A stretch of 10,411 nt of DNA from an uncultured Oscillospiraceae bacterium (GTDB taxonomy: Bacteria; Bacillota; Clostridia; Oscillospirales; Oscillospiraceae): the NCBI GenBank assembly GCA_934573735.1, contig CAKTMC010000028.1:1-10411 (forward strand), given 5' to 3'. The notes beneath the pieces are model-generated. The model saw only the letters and a list, made by a program, of their open reading frames with translations. It did not search any database and was not told the origin of the DNA. The translations under genes and the position numbers were made by a program. The stretch's first letter is position 1. Every line of letters begins with the position of its first letter. This document shows, piece by piece, positions 1 through 6,174 of this stretch.

Positions 1-14
1 AACGGGGATTTTAC

Positions 15-33
15 GGAAAGGGTACCCCTTTCC
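15..33. repeat. Perfect 8-bp inverted repeat at the end of topB
   Basis: GGAAAGGG (15-22) and CCCTTTCC (26-33) are exact reverse complements separated by three bases, TAC. The right arm touches the last base of the topB TAG stop, so the hairpin would form right after the stop in the mRNA. No T-rich run follows on the minus strand (the next bases read GTAAAATCCCC), so it is not a standard intrinsic terminator. It could stabilise a 3' end, slow ribosomes or separate topB from the next gene, which lies outside the window. Confidence 0.5.
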
Positions 34-2144
34 TATGCTTGCTGCGTAAGTTCTTTGTCCCTCGCAAGCTCGATACGGTAGTTGACGTATTTCCCGCCCG
101 TATCGGCTAATACAATGCTTCCGTCATAGGTTTTACCCGTTTTCGGGGAATACAGCTTTTTGACCTTCGCCTTGCCGCCCGCAAGCAGCGCGGCGGCGAT
201 TTTCGGGGTAAAGGCGGTTTTGCGTTCATCGAAAAAGCGGTCATTTTTCCACATGACAAAGGCGCAATCGCGGTTTTCGCAATAGTAGTTTTTCTTGCCC
301 TCGTAGATGTTCCCGCCGCAACGGGGGCATTTGCCAATAACCGTCTTTTCCTCTTTGAAAAGGTCTTTTTGATTGTCGGAAAGGAATTGATACTTTTCCA
401 CAAGCTCCCGCGCCATTTCTTCAATGCCCTGCATGAAGCCCTCCGCGTCGGCTGCGCCCCTTGCAATCTGTGTCAGAGCGTTTTCCCATTCGGCGGTAAG
501 CTGCGGAGAGGTCAGCGTATCGGGCAGAACGCAAACAAGGTTGTTGCCGTTTTTGGTTGGGATAAGCTGTTTTCCCTTGCGCTGCACAAAGCCGGATTTG
601 ACCAGCTTTTCAATCACAGCGGCGCGGGTAGCGGGAGTGCCAAGCCCCTTACGTTCTGCGTCCGGGTCGGTGTCCGCGCTTCCGGCGCGTTCCATAGCCG
701 AAAGCAGGCTTGCTTCCGTGTGCGGCTTCGGGGGCTGCGTGTCGTGCGCCGTAACTCTTGCGGCTGGACTATCAAAGCTCTGCCCCTCGGCAAAGGTCGG
801 TACATCTAAAATAAGCCCGTTTTCCTCGTCGCCCTCGGCGTTGGGCTTTCCTTTCAGCGTCGCCCGGTAGCGTCGTTCAAGCTCTTTCCACCCGTCGCAA
901 AGAACCGTCTTTCCCTTTGCCGTAAACTCGGTATCGGCACAGGAAAACACCGCCGTTACCGCATCAAAAATGTGCGGCTCGGCGGCGGCGAACAGCAGAC
1001 GCGCCCCGGCAAGGGTGAGGATATTTCTTTCGCTTTCCGGCAGCGTGGCGAGGTCTGCTTTCGCAAGCTCCATTGTCGGAATAATGGCGTGGTGGTCTGA
1101 CACCTTTTTGCTGTCAAGCGTCCGGGAAATGTCGGGCGTGAAGTCCGCGCCCTGCATGAAAGGCAGCTTGCCGCAAAGCAGGGCGGCGATACTTGCCGCC
1201 GTTTCGCCCATGTCGTCGGTGAGGAATTGGCTGTCTGTTCTCGGATAGGTCAAAAGCCGTTTTTCATAAAGGGCTTGTGCAAGGTCAAGGGTCTGCTTTG
1301 TGGTGTAGCCGTAAATGCGGTTTGCTTCCCGCTGTAAACTTGTGAGGTCGAACAGGCGGGGCGGCTGCTCGGTTTTCCTCTCACGCCTCACCGAAATGCA
1401 AACGGCCTGCGACGCTTCGCAAGCCGTTTTTACCTCTTCTGCTTTTGCGGCGTCGGAGATCCTTGCGCTTGCCGCTTCCGCGCCGCCCACATCAAGACGG
1501 ACGATATGGTAGGTTTCTTTCTTGAAAGAGGTGATCGCCGCGTCCCGGTCTGCAAGCATTTTTAAGGTCGGCGTCTGAACGCGCCCCACGTTTAGGGTTT
1601 TGCCGTGAAGGACGGAGAAAAGGCGGGTGGCGTTGATGCCGATGATCCAGTCCGCTTTTGCACGGCATAACGCAGACGCATAGAGCGCGTCATACGCTTC
1701 GCCGGGTTTCAGCTCCGCAAAGCCCCTTTTGATTGCGCTTTTCTCCATAGAGGAAATCCAAAGGCGGGAAAAGGGCTTATCGCACCCCGCCGCATGGTAG
1801 ACAAGGCGAAAAATCAGCTCGCCCTCGCGCCCTGCGTCGCAGGCGTTGACAACCTCGTAAACGTCGCTGCGTCGCATGAGGTCTTTTAGGATTTTGAACT
1901 GCTTTTGCCTGTCTTTGAATACGGTATATTGCCACGGCTGCGGCAGGATCGGCAGGCTGTCATAGCTCCACTTTTTGTACTGCTCCCCATAGGCGGCGGC
2001 TTCCGCAAGCTCCACCAAATGCCCCACGCACCATGAAATGAGGTAGCCGCCGCCCTCCATATATCCGTCCTTTTTGTTCTTTACGCCAAGGGCGGCGGCA
2101 AGTGCCGCCGCCACACTCGGCTTCTCTGCAATGACTAACCTCAT
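33..2144 (-). CDS. topB: DNA topoisomerase III (type IA), ICE-encoded
   Basis: A 703-residue type IA topoisomerase, which cuts and rejoins one DNA strand through a tyrosine and can decatenate or relax single-stranded regions. Seen: N-terminal TOPRIM domain beginning MRLVIAEKPS with Glu7 and the acidic motif DAGREGE (residues 103-109); the active-site block LLTYPRTDS with Tyr300 and Arg302; the late conserved block KGLGTPATRA (499-508); and a C-terminal zinc ribbon with Cys606, 609, 622 and 627. Length and domain order match the full-length TopB enzymes carried by Firmicute conjugative elements. The ATG overlaps the DUF4366 stop in an ATGA, and an AGGAGG lies 7 bases upstream inside that gene, so translation is probably coupled. 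The stop is TAG. The likely role is resolving topology during element transfer or replication; that is inference from context. Identification is firm. Confidence 0.97.
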   Translation of the reverse strand: MRLVIAEKPSVAAALAAALGVKNKKDGYMEGGGYLISWCVGHLVELAEAAAYGEQYKKWSYDSLPILPQPWQYTVFKDRQKQFKILKDLMRRSDVYEVVNACDAGREGELIFRLVYHAAGCDKPFSRLWISSMEKSAIKRGFAELKPGEAYDALYASALCRAKADWIIGINATRLFSVLHGKTLNVGRVQTPTLKMLADRDAAITSFKKETYHIVRLDVGGAEAASARISDAAKAEEVKTACEASQAVCISVRRERKTEQPPRLFDLTSLQREANRIYGYTTKQTLDLAQALYEKRLLTYPRTDSQFLTDDMGETAASIAALLCGKLPFMQGADFTPDISRTLDSKKVSDHHAIIPTMELAKADLATLPESERNILTLAGARLLFAAAEPHIFDAVTAVFSCADTEFTAKGKTVLCDGWKELERRYRATLKGKPNAEGDEENGLILDVPTFAEGQSFDSPAARVTAHDTQPPKPHTEASLLSAMERAGSADTDPDAERKGLGTPATRAAVIEKLVKSGFVQRKGKQLIPTKNGNNLVCVLPDTLTSPQLTAEWENALTQIARGAADAEGFMQGIEEMARELVEKYQFLSDNQKDLFKEEKTVIGKCPRCGGNIYEGKKNYYCENRDCAFVMWKNDRFFDERKTAFTPKIAAALLAGGKAKVKKLYSPKTGKTYDGSIVLADTGGKYVNYRIELARDKELTQQA

Positions 2145-2839
2145 TCCTCGTCCTCCTGTTCCTCGCTGCCTGCCTCCGGCGCGTCCTCGTCGTAATCGTC
2201 AAAATCGAAATCGTCAAGGTCGGTGTCGCCCTTGATACCCTGCTTCGGCTTCATAATCTTAAAGTAGTAGAACGCGCCGCCACCGGCAAGCAGGGTAACG
2301 ACAAGGAAGATCACAAGCCCGCCCGCATTGCTTTTTTCTTTCTCCGGCGGCGCATCGTCCGGCTCCGGCACGGCTTCCTTGCCTGCACATTCGGTCATAT
2401 TGACAGAGCATACCGGGCAAGCGGTATTGACTGCGCCCGCCTTGCATTTGTCCTTACAGGTGCAAACGGCGGGAGCCTGCGCCTTGCCGCTGCCGCCCTC
2501 CATGAGCGCCATCAGGTCGGCTTCGTCCACCTGATTGAGAAAATGTACGGTGTTTTCGCCCTCGGCGGCGCGGTCAACGATGATGTAAAAGTAGTTGCCG
2601 TTTTTGCTCTGCACAATGATAAACTGCTTGTCCTCGGCTGCTTCTCCCTCAATGTCGTCAATCAGCGACAGATTACCGTCCGGCGTAAGGGGCTGCGGCT
2701 CGGTTTCTACGATCACGCCGCTGTCGTCGGTGGGAATGTCCTCACCGCCGCCCGCATAGGCGGTAACAGAAAAGCCGCCCAAGAGGACAAGGGCGGCAAG
2801 CAGGGCGGCGGCTGTTTTGAAAAAGCCTTTATTCTTCAT
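2141..2839 (-). CDS. DUF4366 (CD1107-like) secreted, membrane-anchored mobile-element protein
   Basis: A 232-residue accessory protein of Tn1549-like conjugation modules; its biochemical role is unknown. The ATG at 2839 is chosen because the next codons give a clear signal peptide (MKNKGFF, a hydrophobic core, then AYA near residue 29) and because AGGAGG sits 9 bases upstream; the longer open frame to 2884 would bury the signal peptide. Seen after the signal: an acidic spacer, a small folded stretch around FIIVQSKNGNYFYIIVD, a cluster of six cysteines (126, 128, 132, 141, 144, 151), a Pro/Glu linker, a transmembrane helix at about 173-193, a short basic stretch (KIMKPKQGIK), and a very acidic tail rich in Asp/Glu. 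The expected topology places the Cys-rich part outside and the tail in the cytoplasm. The start overlaps DUF4315 by 11 bases and the stop overlaps topB by 4. Family assignment is from recognition of the pattern and the gene order. Confidence 0.88.
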   Translation of the reverse strand: MKNKGFFKTAAALLAALVLLGGFSVTAYAGGGEDIPTDDSGVIVETEPQPLTPDGNLSLIDDIEGEAAEDKQFIIVQSKNGNYFYIIVDRAAEGENTVHFLNQVDEADLMALMEGGSGKAQAPAVCTCKDKCKAGAVNTACPVCSVNMTECAGKEAVPEPDDAPPEKEKSNAGGLVIFLVVTLLAGGGAFYYFKIMKPKQGIKGDTDLDDFDFDDYDEDAPEAGSEEQEDEE

Positions 2840-3086
2840 CTTCGATTTCCTCCTGTTCCATGTAGTCTGTCCCAGCGGCGGCAATGCCGGGGATCGGCTC
2901 GCCGGAAAGCAGGGCGGTAAGCTCTGCGGGGGTTACGCGCATGGAGCGCACAAGAGCGATGATTTGCAGATTTTCCGCTTCGGTTTTCTGCATTGCAAGC
3001 TCTTTCAGCCTGTTCTGATACTCGCTGATTTTCTCCCGCGTTTTCTGCATTTCCTTTTCAATGCGGTCAATTTTGCTGTTTGTCAT
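2829..3086 (-). CDS. DUF4315 family small coiled-coil protein
   Basis: An 85-residue protein of unknown function that regularly lies between the CHAP hydrolase and DUF4366 genes in Tn1549-like elements. The ATG at 3086 (MTNSKIDRIEKEMQK) is chosen over a TTG at 3119 because AAAGGAG stands 10 bases before it, while the TTG frame would begin inside the preceding gene. Residues 1-45 are a charged heptad-like helix (KIDRIEKEMQKTREKISEYQ, then NRLKEL), likely a coiled coil. It is followed by the conserved-looking stretch NLQIIALVRSMRVTPAELTALL and an acidic end (EQEEIEDEE). No signal peptide or membrane helix is visible, so it should be cytoplasmic, perhaps a partner or chaperone of a neighbouring pore component; that role is speculation. 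Its last codons hold the SD and the start codon of DUF4366. Confidence 0.88.
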   Translation of the reverse strand: MTNSKIDRIEKEMQKTREKISEYQNRLKELAMQKTEAENLQIIALVRSMRVTPAELTALLSGEPIPGIAAAGTDYMEQEEIEDEE

Positions 3087-3109
3087 ACTGTCAAAACTCC
3101 TTTCAAATT

Positions 3110-5227
3110 TTAATTCCAATTCATCAGCCCATAGCCCTTGATACAGGCGTAATCAAGAGGATAGCTTCTGATTTTGCAGGCGTCGCCGGAATTACCCTCC
3201 ACGGTGTAAACGCGGCTTCCGTCTGTGCCGATTACGATACCTACATGGTCTGCGCTGCCGTCTAAATCCCAATCAAAAAAGATGGCGTCGCCGGGAGCGA
3301 TATTCTCATAACCCCTCGCGCCCCATTGCCCGTGAGAGGTAAACCACGGAACGCCCTGCGACTGACAGCCCGCAAAGCGCGGCTCGGAAAGTCCAGCCTG
3401 TCCGTAGCACCAGGACACAAAGCAGGCGCACCAAGCCACGCGGCTGTTAAAGCCGTACCAGCTCCAGTAAGGCGCACCGCCTACATTGCCGACTTGCGAT
3501 TTCGCTATATCCACAAGGACGGTGTTGCCGGGGCGGGTGCCGTTGACAAAGGTAACGCCGCTTAAATCCTCGGACGCGGAAGTGTCCGCAGAGCCGCCGC
3601 CAAAAACGAGGGGTTTGTTGCCGCTTGTTTGCAAATAGACACGGTACATTTCAAGCTGCTCCGGCGTTAGAAGCTCCGATACAAAAGAGGATATGGGTCT
3701 GTTCGTCAGCGTTACATTGAGAATGTAATAGTTATATGGGACTTCAACGGTGTAGGTATAGGTATGGGTGTTGCCCTCCGCGTCCGTGTAGCTGCCTGTG
3801 CGCCGTTCCGTGCGGTAGCGCACCTCGATTTCTTCCGTGACGGTCAGCTTGTATTGCAGATTGAAAATGCGGTCAAGCTCTGCCTGTGCGCTTTGCGGGG
3901 TATAGCTCTGCAACAGGGCGGTCAGGTAGGATGCTAATTCATGGGGGTTATGCCCGATGTACGCAAGGTCGTAGCGGTATTCGTCATAGCCCGGATAATC
4001 GCGCTCGATATTGTCTATCCTGCTTTGCAGATCGTTTTCCTTTGCCGCATAATTGTTTTCCACTGCTACAAGGTCGCTGTCCTCCGATGTGTAAGAGGTT
4101 CCGATTACGCCGTTGACAAGCCCCGAAAAAAGAGCAGAGCCGGAGGAAATTGCGGACATCAGCATGATAAGCAGGAGCAGCGCACACCCGGCAATCAGAA
4201 AGGCTTTCCAATGCCGCCCTACAAAGGCGGCGGTCTTTTTCGTCGCTTCGGCGGTTTTCTTCGCTGCCTTGCGGGTGTTTTCTGTGGCTTTCCTTGCGGA
4301 TTTTGCACCGCCCGTTCGTACCGCCTTTGCATACTGCCGCTTGATCTGCTGCTTCTGCCAAAACCGGGAAACGGGGTTAGACGCTGCAAGCTGCGGGTTG
4401 TCGTGCAACGCCTTTTGATACTGAAAATCGGCGTTTGCCTTGAATGCGGCTTTTTCCGCTTTTGCCGCCGCCCGGTAGGGTTTCAGCTTGCGGCTGCGGC
4501 GGCTCTTTCGCACCTGCCGCGCCCCCGCCCGGATGCCGCGCTCGGCTAATTCCTCGCTCTTGTGCGCTCCCTCCACGCCGGAGTTGTCCTTTTCAACGGA
4601 ATGTATCTTATTGTGGACGAAAACGCCGACCTCCTGCACGGGGCGGGAGAGGGGGTTATGCTGCTGCCTGCCGCCCGGTATGGGTTTTTCCTTTTCCTCA
4701 AAGCGCAGGCGGGTTTTTCTCTTGCCTGCGGCTTCGTCAAAGGTGCGCTCTTTTGTCAAGACTTTCTTTTTCGGAATAGCCGCCCGCGCTTCCTCCAAGC
4801 GGTCGGCGGCTCTTTCCGATTTGCGGATCGCCTTTTGAAGCTCCGGCGTCGCCCGTTCTTCCTCGGTGAATTGCAGGCGTGAGGTCTTTGTTTTTGCCGC
4901 CGCTTCCCGCTGCGCCCGCTTTATCGCCTTTTTGGATGCTGCGCGGGTATGGGCAGCGTCGATATGCTCCAAAACACGCTCGGCTGCGGCGTCGTCCCGC
5001 TTCGGGGAAAGCTCCGGGGTATGGGGACGAGCTGCCGCGCCGCCGGATGGGTGCGGAAGCTGCTGCGCGGCTTCCTGCGCCGCCTGTTCGGGCTGCTTGG
5101 AAAAATCCGCGTCCTGCTCGCGCCCGCTGACCAGCTCGGCGGTGCCTGCGGTTTCGTTGACCTCGATAAGCCCGTCCCGGCTCATTTTCTGCGTAATTTT
5201 ATCGCGGGGTTTCAGCTTTTTGCTCAA
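3110..5227 (-). CDS. CHAP-domain peptidoglycan hydrolase of the mating apparatus (CD1108-like)
   Basis: A 705-residue bitopic membrane protein expected to open the cell wall for the conjugation channel, the counterpart of VirB1/CwlT-type hydrolases. Residues 1-338 are a long, very basic, Ala/Lys/Arg-rich cytoplasmic region. Residues about 339-360 are one transmembrane helix (AFLIAGCALLLLIMLMSAI), with lysines and arginines before it giving N-in, C-out. Residues about 375-545 are an extracellular spacer with predicted helical and beta stretches. Residues about 566-705 are the CHAP amidase/endopeptidase domain, with likely catalytic Cys600 in AWCACFVSW, His661 in ADHVGIV and Glu677 or Asn679 in VEGNSG. 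A DWDLDG stretch just before the histidine resembles a calcium loop. Unlike Tn916 CwlT, no lytic transglycosylase domain is visible. The start is a TTG, overlapping the methyltransferase stop as TTGA, with GGAGGTG ending 7 bases upstream. Confidence 0.92.
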   Translation of the reverse strand: MSKKLKPRDKITQKMSRDGLIEVNETAGTAELVSGREQDADFSKQPEQAAQEAAQQLPHPSGGAAARPHTPELSPKRDDAAAERVLEHIDAAHTRAASKKAIKRAQREAAAKTKTSRLQFTEEERATPELQKAIRKSERAADRLEEARAAIPKKKVLTKERTFDEAAGKRKTRLRFEEKEKPIPGGRQQHNPLSRPVQEVGVFVHNKIHSVEKDNSGVEGAHKSEELAERGIRAGARQVRKSRRSRKLKPYRAAAKAEKAAFKANADFQYQKALHDNPQLAASNPVSRFWQKQQIKRQYAKAVRTGGAKSARKATENTRKAAKKTAEATKKTAAFVGRHWKAFLIAGCALLLLIMLMSAISSGSALFSGLVNGVIGTSYTSEDSDLVAVENNYAAKENDLQSRIDNIERDYPGYDEYRYDLAYIGHNPHELASYLTALLQSYTPQSAQAELDRIFNLQYKLTVTEEIEVRYRTERRTGSYTDAEGNTHTYTYTVEVPYNYYILNVTLTNRPISSFVSELLTPEQLEMYRVYLQTSGNKPLVFGGGSADTSASEDLSGVTFVNGTRPGNTVLVDIAKSQVGNVGGAPYWSWYGFNSRVAWCACFVSWCYGQAGLSEPRFAGCQSQGVPWFTSHGQWGARGYENIAPGDAIFFDWDLDGSADHVGIVIGTDGSRVYTVEGNSGDACKIRSYPLDYACIKGYGLMNWN

Positions 5228-6174
5228 TTCGTTTCACCTCCGATCCGCGCCCTTGCAAGGGTGCAATAGTCATAGTTCAGTTCAATGCCGATGTAATGGC
5301 GGTCAAGGCTTTTTGCCGCAAGCCCCGTCGTGCCGCTGCCGAAAAACGGGTCAAGCACAATGCCGCCCTTGGGACAGCCCGCCAAAATGCAGGTTTCCGC
5401 CAGCTTCGGCGGGAACGCGGCGAAATGCCCGCCCTTGTAGGGTACGGTGTTGATATGCCACACGTCCCGCTTATTCCGCGTGGTCGGCATGAGGGCTTCA
5501 TCGTAGTAGCCGCCCGTCCGCGCCCGGTTGATGCCCTGCACCTTGCCCTGTCCGGGTACCTCGCCGTCATATTTGTGTCCCGCGCTGCGCCCGCCCCGGT
5601 ATCGCGCCGCCGTTGTTGGGGCGATGGGTTCCGCAATGGCGGCGGCGTCATAGTAATAGCTCTTGGACTTCGTAAGCAAAAAGACGTTCTCATAGCAGCG
5701 GCTCGGTCTGTCCCGCACGCTTTCGGGCATGGGGTTGTCCTTCTGCCAAATAATCGCGCTGCGCAGATACCACCCGTCAGAGCGCAGGGCAAAGGCTAAA
5801 AGCCACGGAATACCGATTAAATCCTTTTGCTTGCAGCCTGCCGCCCGTCTTGCAAGGGACAGGCTCTGCCCGTTTCTGCCTTTCGGGTTTTTGGGGTCGG
5901 TGTAGGCTCCCTTGCTGCCTGTGCCGCAGTAGGTGTCGGCAATATTCAGCCAAAACGTACCGTCCGGGCGCAGCACCCGTTTCAGCTCACAGAAAACCTC
6001 GACAAGCCTTGCGATGTACTGCTCCGGCGTGTCCTCCCGCCCGATTTGCGCGTCCATGCCGTAATCCCGCAGGGCGTAGTAGGGCGGGCTTGTGACGCAG
6101 CAATGGACGCTCTCGGCGGGCAGCTCCCGCAGGGCGCACAGCGCGTCGCGGTTGATGATGGTGTCTAATCTCAT
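5224..6174 (-). CDS. Orphan site-specific DNA methyltransferase, TSPPY (beta-type) class
   Basis: A 316-residue S-adenosylmethionine-dependent DNA methyltransferase of the N6/N4 amino-methylating superfamily. Seen: the catalytic motif IV TSPPYY at residues 28-33 near the N-terminus, and the cofactor-binding motif I DPFFGSGTTG at 275-284 near the C-terminus, followed by GIELNYDYC. This permuted order (catalytic, then target-recognition, then SAM-binding) is the beta arrangement. The Ser-Pro-Pro-Tyr form is most often linked to N4-cytosine methylation, but N6-adenine cannot be excluded. Residues about 170-255 would hold target recognition. The ATG overlaps the virB4 TGA as ATGA, with GGAGG 13 bases upstream in the loop of a hairpin. 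No restriction endonuclease gene adjoins it. The likely purpose is to mark the element or host DNA against restriction, which is inference; the target sequence is unknown. Confidence 0.9.
   Translation of the reverse strand: MRLDTIINRDALCALRELPAESVHCCVTSPPYYALRDYGMDAQIGREDTPEQYIARLVEVFCELKRVLRPDGTFWLNIADTYCGTGSKGAYTDPKNPKGRNGQSLSLARRAAGCKQKDLIGIPWLLAFALRSDGWYLRSAIIWQKDNPMPESVRDRPSRCYENVFLLTKSKSYYYDAAAIAEPIAPTTAARYRGGRSAGHKYDGEVPGQGKVQGINRARTGGYYDEALMPTTRNKRDVWHINTVPYKGGHFAAFPPKLAETCILAGCPKGGIVLDPFFGSGTTGLAAKSLDRHYIGIELNYDYCTLARARIGGETN
5235..5241 (-). promoter_or_regulatory. Shine-Dalgarno site supporting the TTG start of the CHAP gene
   Basis: GGAGGTG on the minus strand lies within the last codons of the methyltransferase gene. 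Nine bases separate GGAGG from the TTG at 5227, which overlaps the upstream TGA by sharing TGA within TTGA. There is no ATG at an equivalent spacing, so the TTG is the best-supported start. Confidence 0.75.

Noticed and set aside
4213..4240. Terminator-like plus-strand sequence, GCCGCC/GGCGGC stem followed by TCTTTTT
   Set aside because: It lies inside the CHAP coding region on the antisense side with no plus-strand gene before it; Lys and Ala codons on the coding strand explain both the stem and the T-run.
3941..4549. Plus-strand open frame of 202 codons opposite the CHAP gene
   Set aside because: It lies fully antisense to a well-supported gene, its product is Cys/Arg/Gly-rich with no recognisable family, and GC-rich coding DNA commonly leaves such open antisense frames.
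5250..5261. Perfect 12-base palindrome CCCTTGCAAGGG
   Set aside because: It is within coding sequence for Thr-Leu-Ala-Arg of the methyltransferase, CTT GCA is common throughout this window, and nothing places an operator there.
4866..5453. Plus-strand open frame of 195 codons spanning the CHAP and methyltransferase genes
   Set aside because: It is antisense to two real genes, has a low-complexity Ser/Ala/Arg/Cys composition, and no SD or family motif.
5277..5792. Minus-strand open frame of 171 codons inside the TSPPY methyltransferase
   Set aside because: It is a shifted frame of a gene with intact catalytic and cofactor motifs; its product is Arg/Ala-rich with no motif.
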